DNA from: Acanthornis magna
Lineage: Eukaryota; Chordata; Aves; Passeriformes; Acanthizidae
Direction: 5' to 3'
DNA length: 64,000 nt
Assembly (NCBI GenBank): GCA_036785705.1
Contig: JAWUZG010000056.1
Location: 4,465,001 to 4,529,000, forward strand
Below are positions 12,833 to 20,704 of this stretch, one piece after another (position 1 is the stretch's first letter; each line of letters opens with the position of its first letter). The notes under the pieces are model-generated. The model did not search any database, was not told the origin of the DNA, and worked only from the letters and a program-made list of their open reading frames with translations. The position numbers and the translations under genes were made by a program.

Positions 12833-12977
12833 TGTTCCAAATCCTGTGAAGGAGGATTTCGGGTTCGGGAGGTGCGATGTCTATCGGATGACATGGCAGC
12901 CAGTACTCAGTGTGATCCACAGCTCAAACCTGAAGAGAAAGAACAGTGTAATACACAGGATTGTGTCCCTGAAATAG
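12833..12977 (+). CDS. THSD4: Coding exon: last TSP1 module of THSD4-like protein
   Basis: This exon is 145 bp, 48 codons plus one base. The acceptor is TTGTTTCAG and the donor is TAG/GTAAGG. It opens with CSKSCEGGFRVREVRC and has cysteines at exon residues 1, 5, 16, 27, 39 and 44, closing with CNTQDCVPEI. The usual Gly after the second cysteine is replaced by Glu, so the CxxSCG fucosylation consensus is broken at its last position even though the Ser is present. The leftover G joins AT of the next exon to make an Asp codon. That phase match is strong evidence that the two exons belong together. Confidence 0.92.
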
Positions 12978-13809
12978 GTAAGGCAGAGGAAACTTCTGTT
13001 TTAACTATGGAACTCCATCTAGTGGAGAAATTATTTTATAGTCTTGCAGAGTCTTTAATAGTATATTTTCTTTATCGAGTTCAGAGTTTTATTTTTACAC
13101 AAAATACAGCTCTTTTCTATGCTTTAAAGGTAGGTTTCCAATAAAAATGTTTTCCTTGTAATGTGTAAGAAACTGGCTTACTCTTGAAGTTGCTGAGAAT
13201 GTGAGAGATCTGCTTCTGTGAAAATGGTACATACAGGGTGTTCTTCTGCAGCCTCCTTGCATTTTCCAAGGTTTCTCTTGGAAGAGTACTTAAGACAACA
13301 AAAAAAAGATCATTATATACTGTATTTGGTAACGGGTTCTGTATGAACCAACAACATTAAAGTAAGATGTTAAGTGCAATGAAGCAATTTTATTTTGTAT
13401 ATAGTAAGTACACAGATACACTTAATTTGCATTGGAATTAGTCATTCATCTCATACAGATTTGATTTTTGTAGTAATGAGAATGACTAGGAAAAGAATGA
13501 TGCTATAATTTTAATGCAGTTTTAACTCTGAATGTTCTCCAACAGTTTTCAGTTGAGAATTATTCAACATACTTTAAGATAACAACATAAAAAACCTGGG
13601 GAAATGGGGATAGGTACATTTCTTCCATGCTTTAGGTATCTTTATATGAAATCTTTAATAATCTAACTTATTTGCATAGATAACCTGTTTTGACCTGAAT
13701 GTTTAAATTCAGATCCAAGGGGTTTTACATGGTAAAAGAAAGAGAATTGGTTATTTGCTGCTCTAGTACTGTTTTGTTGAGTTTCTTCCCTCTCCCTTTC
13801 CTTCCACAG
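12978..13809 (+). other. Last intron, before the PLAC exon
   Basis: The intron is bounded by GTAAGG and a long pyrimidine-rich acceptor (CTTCCCTCTCCCTTTCCTTC then CACAG). It is phase 1. Nothing else is recognised in it. Confidence 0.85.
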
Positions 13810-13952
13810 ATGAGAACTGCAAGGATAAATACTACAACTGCAACGTGGTGGTTCAGGCCCGGCTCTGTGTGTACACCTACTACAAAACAGCCTGCTGTGC
13901 CTCCTGCACCCGCGTGGCAAACAGACAGTCAGGCTTCCTGGGCCGCAGATAA
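13810..13952 (+). CDS. THSD4: Terminal coding exon: PLAC domain and stop of THSD4-like protein
   Basis: The exon starts after a long pyrimidine tract and CACAG, in phase 1, and runs 46 complete codons to a TAA at 13950-13952. With the split Asp codon it encodes 47 residues. It holds a whole PLAC (protease and lacunin) domain: six cysteines at residues 4, 11, 20, 29, 30 and 33, including the adjacent pair in KTACCASC. The tail continues TRVANRQSGFLGRR. PLAC domains close many ADAMTS-like and papilin-type matrix proteins. The block NVVVQARLCVY and the tail following PLAC are the basis for choosing THSD4 over ADAMTSL1, 3, 4 or papilin. The remainder of the exon is 3' UTR. Confidence 0.93.
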
Positions 13953-16900
13953 CACCTACTGCTCTGCTCAAAGCACCCACGGCACTCTTCACACGGAGCT
14001 CGAACAGTGCTACTGCTTTGACTGCAGCAGTTTTAGCTTCTTAGAGATGGGGGTTTGTATTGCTGAGTGCATCGAGACTATGGTTAAATCTCACACCCTT
14101 TCAGTTACAGTTATTGTGCAGTTATCTCTTTTAAGATGTTTGTTGTAAAATCATGATTTTTTTAAAGCATTCATTTTTAATGGTACTATTATTTGCACCT
14201 GCTCATCAGATAATTATTTAAGGAACATACCAGCCTTAAGATTGTGAAATTAATGAAAACTAAAATCAATTGCAGGCAATTACTGGAGATAGCTGACCAG
14301 TATGGATGCAGCTGCTCCATTATTTTCTGAGTGCTTACTTTTACGTGGTATTTTGGACTGCCTTAAGTTAGATGACTAAATCAATGAAACATGTGCATGA
14401 GAAAAATTACTTCCCAAAGAACCAGACCCTTGAAAACCATTTATCATCAGTTTCTTAGCACTCTAACATATATCTTTGACTAGTTCAGTCCATTCATAAT
14501 AAATCAGAGTCGCTGTTAAGCTCTCTCAGTTGTGCTTTTAACTAATGTCCTGTCCTCAGGCAGCAAATATATACACACTTGACTGCCAGAAGGTGCCTTT
14601 ATATTCAATTCATAAACTCGTGAAGATACACTTTTCTAATTTTGTATGGATTTTAAAATACATTACCTACCAGAGGGTCACTAGCATCTAGCCCTTTAAG
14701 TCTTCAACAACTGCAGCTGTCAGTGAGACAGGTTAACCAGAAAGGTAAAGAGCCTTTGCTGGTATCAAAAGTGATTGTTTCCATTGGCGAGGTCTCTTTT
14801 CCATAGGGGAGTTATTTCAGTGAACTGGGATCTTGCCTAATTCTTGTCTCTGCACTATTGTTTAACAACTACCAAACCAAAGTACTTTGTCCAGACCCAG
14901 TCTGGATACGTCACCAGTTTCTGAAACAACCACCAAAGGATACAGGCCTGTGTGCCTTACAGCAGTCTGTTACTCCTGGTATCAGGCAGCAGTGTGGGTG
15001 TAGTAGCTGAGTATCTGTAGGAAAGGGATCTTAGCTATTGCCATTCTTCAGGTTTTGATCAGTTATTACAACATACTTGTCTTTTTTTATTCAGTGTTTC
15101 ATTGCACAGATCTATTCATACCACTCCTTTTCTATTACTCAAGAATGGCCGCAGACTTAGAGCTGAATTTAAGTGGTGATTTTTCATTTCTGCAATTACT
15201 GTACTCAGCCTTGGGACTTGCTAAAAGCAAACAGTATATTATGCAGTGCAGATGAGATTTTGCATTATCTGCATGTTCTCCAGCCTTTACTTGAGATGTC
15301 TTTCAAATGTGTAAATAAGGCTGAGGGGAAAAAAATAAACACCTCTCCTTATTCAGCTGTTTATTACAGCATATTGCTTGTAAATGAGTGATGCCCATCT
15401 ATGCATCTGTTCCTAAGGTGCCTGATGGCTGAGTTGTAAAACAGCTGCAATAATCTGTGTTCAGTCACTCCCAGAGATTGGGGTTAAGGTATCCTGCTGC
15501 TCGTGCAGAGCCATGTTTGAGCCTCATTGTGTATCCATTTCTTACTGCTTTGGTGGAGAGGATGTGGCAAGGGAGTGGAGTGCTGGGAAGCAAAGATTGC
15601 TGGGTGTGGTACCAGTCACAGTTTGTGTGCTGGGAGCCACAGGAAGGTGGAATTCCTGTAGTCTGAAAGCTGCCTTGCATTGAGAGAAACCTTTGAATGT
15701 TTTGATTCCGTCACTCTTGAAAAATATGTTTTGGACATGGTGAACTACTACTGTTTGGCTACGTGAAATGAAGTGTTTCCCCTAAAATTTGAAGGTACCC
15801 TTTTAGACTATAAATTGTCATATGTCAGCCAATAATGTCATTGTTTCTGTACACCTTGACTTGGGCTTTTTCACTGTAAATAATAGTTATAAAGTTGTTA
15901 GAAACAGAAATTCTAATTAGGAAACTTCAAATTCATTAATCTTTCACAGTCCTCCTCTTCCCCTGTATTATAAAGATTTATCCATGAAGATAACTTACAG
16001 ATTTGTTATTATATTATATTCCTTATATTCTTGACCAAAGAATGATATGGAGAAAGTGCAGTGTAAACAACTCTGGAATCCAGTACTTCTAAATACAGAT
16101 TTTTATCTGTGTATCTCCTTGCAGCAAATCTTGACATACATTATATAATTTTTGCTGTTGTCTCTTTCATCCCAAGGAACTGTTTCCTGTCAGCTTGAGG
16201 GAAATGCCTGTTCTGTTCCATAAAAGGCTTCCTGAAAACCCCAAGGCGAATGAGATGCAGAGAGAATCAGGTTTGCAGTCAATCCATAGAACAAATTCTT
16301 CTTACACACACTTTGGCTGTGAGTCCATCAGTGACTCAGCACATAGACAGATCCTCCTATTTTATAAAATCTGTTCTTTTGCTCTGGAGTACACGGCCAT
16401 TAGCTTATTTTACAGTGAGGATCATCTTGTAGGCTCTGTTAAGCTGCTAGTAAAGTAAACAGTGTCTGTGGCAGCTATCAAAGAATATATACAAACACAC
16501 AGCAGTATAACTCTGCATTACATCTAATGTATACAGCTTTGTGAATTAAGTGTAGTGAGCTGTGGTTATATAAATGATACCTTTTTCTTAAGTGAAGAGA
16601 CATTTTTCAGATGTACCAGGGAAAACAAAAAAAAATACAGTTTTACCTAATTAAACATCTAATGGTAAGGAAAGTGCCAGAATGCTGCTGAACTTAATCA
16701 TTTATCATCTCTTCTCATATGTCAGCATTATTAAAATAGTTGTTCCTGCAAAATGAACTAATGAGCCCTTTTCATCAGCACTTTGATATACTAATATTGT
16801 CTGCACAAAGTAAGAACTAAGATTTCACCGTCTCACAAATCATAGTTTTGAAATTGTGCCTGTAGCAAGTGTTTGTTCTAATGGAGCAGTGCCCCAACTT

Positions 16901-19750
16901 AGGATGATGCCTGCAGAGGATCTGAGTTTACTTTCTGTAAGTCAAAGGTGGTCTTAATGAATGTAATAGACTTAGAGCAGACATAAAATCTGTATTAGTA
17001 AGAAATTATGCATATTATCAATTGTAAATATCAGCTATGCAGACTTCTGAGTTTTAATGTTTTCATTTCTCTTTCTGACATTTTAACATCAGTCAAAATC
17101 ATGCAGAATAGTGGAAAAAAAATGCTTCCTTGCCTTGAGGATGCCAGGAAGACCAGAGTAAGTTAGATACTTTTAATAAAGAGTCCAGCTGCTTATGGGA
17201 TAAAATCTGCATACAACTTTTATGTCTTACAGACATGCAGCTGGCCAAAGTCAGCTTCATCCAGAGCAGGCTCTGTGTCTCTAAGCTCTTTCCTTTTGGA
17301 ATTGAGCATTCCTGGTACAGTTGTTTATCAACTTACCAAGGGTCCATCAGGGTTTGCTAGCTCCTGTGCAATGTCACCTTCAAGCATTTGTAGGTAGAAT
17401 TCCTTGTGTATACTCAGTGCATGACAGGTTTGAGAGACTGATTTCATGGAGTCCTCCCTTCCTCTCACAGAAGATGATGTGGAAGCATGAGGGTCTCTCC
17501 TGTGGGAATGACCCTGTGAATGTGTCTGACTTGGCCAGCAGTGAGACAGAGTTAGTGTTTGCTTTGGTGTCTGACCTTCAGTGCCCAGGGCTCTGAAAGG
17601 GGCAGGGCTGGTTAGGAGGCAGGGCAGTGCTGGGGACTGCAGTGCAGGAGACTTGGCTGTGCTGCAAGCCTGCCAGCCTGGAGATCCACCTGTGCTGATG
17701 GCCACGGGCTCAGTGCACGACCACCTGAGAATCCCCGCACAGGGAACTGGTGTCTTCCTCATTACACACATAAACTTTTCCTGGTTTTTCCCAAGAGTTC
17801 AGCAAATGGAGAATTTTGTGTATGAATAAAGCAGTGTTTAACGTCAATGTTACTGCTTAGATCCCAGTTTCCTGACAGTGTGGTGCAGTTATGTATCAGT
17901 CATATAGTCTACAGTCCTAGAAAGTGCCAGTGGCCACCACTGAGGGAAGAAGGAGGGAGAGGCTCAAACAGCCTATGGCTGGTATAATTATGCCTTCCTG
18001 AAGGAAAATCTATGCTTCCTCTCTTTATAATCTGTACCACTGTAAGTAGTAAAATGTGCCTTTTAGGGCTTTGCTTTTCCCCATCCTCATCCTGACCTAT
18101 CTCCCTTTTACACCCACAGCAAGGCTTCTCCTCTCCTTCTTATCTCACTTTCATCCCTTTGTCCTTTGGATGACAATATTAAATTTTGCCAGAATTACTG
18201 AAATGCTGAACTGGCCTTTGGTTTATAAGAATCTGTGTTAGAAATAAGCACAGCTGTTAAAAGAGTTTGTATTCCTGCCAGCTCCTGGATTTTTGTGTCT
18301 GTGCGTATCCATGCTGACTAGTTTTAAATGCATAACATGAAAGTACATAGTGAATTCATTCCTCTGCAGTGAACCTGTGATTGCACAGCTATTGAAGTCT
18401 GTAGTGGCCCTTTATTCTCGTATGTAACATCTATTGCACAGAAAAAGAGTTATGGTCCTCACAAAGGAAAAGCTGAGTGTTTACCTGGTTTTCTTGAGAC
18501 TTAGTGTCTCTGACCTCTTCAAAGCTGTTGTGTTGTTTTGGGCTGATAATTTATGTGCATGCCTGTAATTGGAATACAAAACAGGAAATCTTGAACATGA
18601 AAGTAAACTACCTTTATTTCTAAATGTACAGAATGTTTGTGGGAGATTGAATTTGGCATTGTTTAGAAAATAGAGGAAAGTCATTATTTCTCCATCAGAA
18701 ATGAAAAATCATCCACTAAACATTTTCAATATATTTTAAAGCAAACTTGTAATCATTGAAATATTTCAGTGTGGGCAAAATTCAGACCTGGTTAAAAGGA
18801 GAAAATTCCATTTAGGAGGATTCTTAGCAGACCTGAACTTGGCTCTTTGCTTCTCAGCTTTTAATAACCAGAAGTTCAGAAGAATGAGAGTTCCCAATTT
18901 TATATGTCCCCATGTAGTATAATTGGATACAGAGGAGTATCCAATCATACCTGGAGAGGAGGGAGCTTGATTCTGATGAATCAATGACCTTTCAGCAGCA
19001 GTCATTGCTGCTTGTCTTGGCCTGTTTTTCCATGCTCGGCTCTCTTGGTACCAGTGGCCTTAGCAGGGATCGGGTACATACGAGCTTGTGAAGTCCCATC
19101 ATAGTCACTCAGGATCTACAGAGAGGATCAGGAAGGATGGGAGACAAAAGAAACCCTAACTTTTTTTAAATATGTATAAAATTGTCTACTTGACCCTCAT
19201 AATTGATTTGGGCAGAAGGATATACTTTATTATAACTTATTTTGTTGTTATTTGTAAATACAAGATTTCTATGGGAAATATGTAATTCTGAGCTGCGTCT
19301 ATGGAACAAGCCACTGCACCAAAATATTTCAAATATTTAGAATAGGCAGATTTTTTTATTAAAAGGGACCTAATATGTATTTATTTACATATACCATTCA
19401 AATTTTGTCCAGCTTTTCATTATACTAACCCATCCTTTTAGGGAATTTTATAGCACAGGTATTACATATATATTTTTGTATATATGTCATACTGTAAATC
19501 CATAATACCATTTTCTAAACTTTCTGATTAGCCAGTTTCTTGAGTGAATTAAAGGGGGAGAGTATAGGCAAATCGCTTTCTGACTCGTTCGGGAATATGT
19601 ATCCGTGGCAATGTACCTGAACCAGAACTGTACAGCATCCTTTTCATATTGTATACATTTTCTCTTTGATGAAAAAATGTTAACTATTTTTGTTTATGAC
19701 TAATTTATTTTTTATTATTGTGAAAAATAAAGTAACTCAAGATGAATTTA
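13953..19750 (+). other. THSD4: Probable long 3' UTR of the THSD4-like gene
   Basis: The stretch after the stop codon is AT-rich, has no convincing splice acceptors, and ends at a well-formed polyadenylation site near 19726-19775. Earlier AATAAA hexamers occur at 14498-14503, 15334-15339, 17175-17180 and 17825-17830 and could give shorter forms. An ATTTA-type element (TATTTATTTA) lies near 19377. A more GC-rich patch at about 17320-17780 is stop-poor on both strands but resembles no protein I know. The extent is inferred from the signal quality and from my recollection that THSD4 transcripts have multi-kilobase 3' UTRs. It could be shorter if one of the upstream sites is the main one. Confidence 0.6.
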
Positions 19751-19775
19751 TGTGACATGTTTGGGGTTTTTTGAT
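19726..19775 (+). terminator. Likely main poly(A) signal and downstream element
   Basis: A canonical AATAAA lies at 19726-19731. A GT/T-rich stretch (ATGTGACATGTTTGGGG followed by a T run) starts about 20 bases after it. TGTA motifs of the CFIm type lie upstream near 19610-19650. All three parts of a strong vertebrate cleavage site are present in the right order. Cleavage would fall at roughly 19742-19755. Confidence 0.65.
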
Positions 19776-19886
19776 TGATCTGTACTTGAGTTTCTTGAGA
19801 TTAAGTATAGGCATCAGCAGGGATACAGCACACTAAGGGAACTTAGCAAATTTAGGAGTGCGCACAATATAACCAAGTTGCGGAAA

Positions 19887-19938
19887 GTTTTGTAACTCGT
19901 GTGACAGCCTTTGCCATCTGTCACATGAGTTATAAAGC
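19887..19938. repeat. Hairpin: 21-bp inverted repeat with 10-base loop
   Basis: The arm 19887-19907 pairs with 19918-19938 over 21 consecutive positions. In the plus-strand RNA three of these are G-U wobbles and the rest are Watson-Crick pairs. The core arms read AACTCGTGTGACAG and CTGTCACATGAGTT. The loop, 19908-19917, is CCTTTGCCAT. A related direct copy of the left arm follows at 19943-19965. The stem could be a small inverted-repeat transposon remnant or an RNA hairpin; the sequence alone does not decide. Confidence 0.85.
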
Positions 19939-19942
19939 AGCT

Positions 19943-19965
19943 AAGTTTTATAACTTGGCTGACAG
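19943..19965 (+). repeat. Third copy of the hairpin arm
   Basis: This 23-base stretch matches 19885-19907 at 19 positions (shared AAGTTTT, TAACT and TGACAG blocks) in the same orientation. It starts four bases after the right arm of the hairpin. The right arm could therefore pair with either neighbour, giving a forward-reverse-forward arrangement. Confidence 0.75.
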
Positions 19966-20160
19966 CGCAGCTTCTGAGATGGCCCAGGACAGTGTTGGTT
20001 GCACAGGGAGCGGTGCTGGGAACAGCCTCTCCCCAGGTGCAGCTCTCTGCTGCAGCTGACTGGGGCTCAGACTGGTTCTTCCCCGCTCTGATATAACCAG
20101 AGCAGCGCTACAGACAGGTCTCTGCAGATTTTAGGGTAATCTCACTATAAATAAGTGAAG

Positions 20161-20276
20161 TCACAGAATCATAGAATCATTAAGTTTGGAAAAAACTCTG
20201 AGACCATCGAGTCCAGCCTTTGACCAAACACCACGACGTCAGCCAGACCACAGCATCAAGAGCTGCGTCCGGTCGG
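20161..20276 (-). mobile_element. 5'-truncated CR1-like LINE fragment
   Basis: The segment begins TCACAGAATCATAGAATCATTAAG and continues TTTGGAAAAAACTCTGAGACC, ATCGAGTCCAGCC, then ACCAAACACCACGACG. This is the reverse complement of the bird CR1 3' end, which terminates in ATTCTATG-type octamers. The element's 3' end is on the left, so it lies on the minus strand and is cut off at its 5' side near 20276, as most CR1 copies are. About 115 bp survive, with divergence from the consensus as I remember it. No coding capacity remains. The octamer ending is the best sequence evidence for a bird or other sauropsid. Confidence 0.85.
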
Positions 20277-20635
20277 TGAGGAGAGGAACAAAACCTCACG
20301 GGCACTTTTTTGGAGGTGAGCCGATGTTATTTGTCCTTGCCGCGAGGGGGCGCCGCGAGGGGAGGGGGCGCCGCGAGGGGGCGCGTGCGCTGCCTTCCCG
20401 CCCGCCGGGCGCTGAGGGGACTGAGGGACCGCTCGCGCCTGGGGCGGGCCGGGGCGGCAGCGCGGTGTCCTCACGGTGTCCTCACGGTGTCCTCGCTGTG
20501 TCCTCACGGTGTCCTCACGGTGTCCCCTCGTTCCGGGGCAGATCGGTGAGCGCAGGGCCGGCCCAGGCCGCACCCCGCGGCTCAGGGGTACCGCGGGTGG
20601 GTAACCAGCGCCTGTGTCCCTCTCTGGGGACATAG
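20277..20635. promoter_or_regulatory. CpG-dense GC island with CTCF-like and Sp1-like sites
   Basis: This is the only CpG-rich block in the window, set in AT-rich surroundings. Two copies of CCGCGAGGGGGCGC lie at 20340-20353 and 20371-20384, each matching the CTCF core (CCASYAGRKGGCRS) at 12 of 14 positions, with a length variant between them. Sp1-type GGGGCGGG occurs near 20441. An 11-bp tandem repeat sits at 20464-20526. Long open frames occur on both strands, but GC-rich DNA lacks stops by composition and the translations are Arg/Gly/Pro-rich without a recognisable domain. It may be a promoter or insulator; I see no adjacent coding exon that it would serve. Confidence 0.5.
20464..20526. 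repeat. 11-bp tandem repeat in the GC island
   Basis: Five full copies of GGTGTCCTCAC and a partial sixth follow one another, with one copy changed to GGTGTCCTCGC and the next starting TG. The spacing is exactly 11 bases. It lies in the right half of the CpG-dense block. Confidence 0.95.
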
Positions 20636-20683
20636 AGATTTTTAGTGTTGAGTAAACGTGTGGGGGTTTTTCATTAAGTTTCT

Positions 20684-20704
20684 TGTTGGTTGGTTGGTTG
20701 GTTT
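20684..20704. repeat. TTGG microsatellite
   Basis: About five TTGG units are followed by a T/G-rich tract. It marks the right shoulder of the GC island, where base composition falls back to AT-rich. Confidence 0.85.

Larger units (their letters stand above)
7945..13952 (+). other. THSD4: 3' part of a THSD4-like gene (four terminal coding exons, partial)
   Basis: The four exons at 7945-8118, 10759-10938, 12833-12977 and 13810-13952 join into one open frame of 213 residues plus stop. Every junction has AG/GT borders and matching phases (0, 0, then 1). The order is TSP1-TSP1-TSP1-PLAC, the usual C-terminal layout of ADAMTS-like proteins such as papilin, ADAMTSL1, 3 and 4, and THSD4. The PLAC text (NCKDKYYNC, ARLCVY, KTACCASCTR) and the last TSP1 module match THSD4 as I remember it better than the other members. 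The family is secreted and acts in the extracellular matrix; THSD4/ADAMTSL6 is known to bind fibrillin-1 and promote microfibril assembly. The N-terminal half (signal peptide, first TSP1, spacer) must lie left of the window. Family assignment is very secure; the exact paralogue rests on recollection. Confidence 0.85.
19751..20160. other. Post-gene spacer with an inverted-repeat cluster
   Basis: This is short intergenic DNA between the inferred cleavage site and the CR1 fragment. It contains the inverted-repeat cluster at 19885-19965, described separately, and becomes gradually more GC-rich to the right. No open frame of note is present. Confidence 0.6.

Noticed and set aside
13699..14148. 149-codon plus-strand frame overlapping the PLAC exon.
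   Set aside because: It is in a different frame from the cysteine-rich PLAC reading and crosses the acceptor and stop; it is a shadow of the real exon.
17328..17771. 147-codon minus-strand frame.
   Set aside because: It lies antisense inside the probable 3' UTR in a locally GC-richer patch, with an overlapping open plus frame and no recognisable motif.
20186..20635. 149-codon plus-strand and 125-codon minus-strand frames.
   Set aside because: They run through the CR1 fragment and GC island. Stops are rare in GC-rich DNA and both strands are open; no domain is seen.
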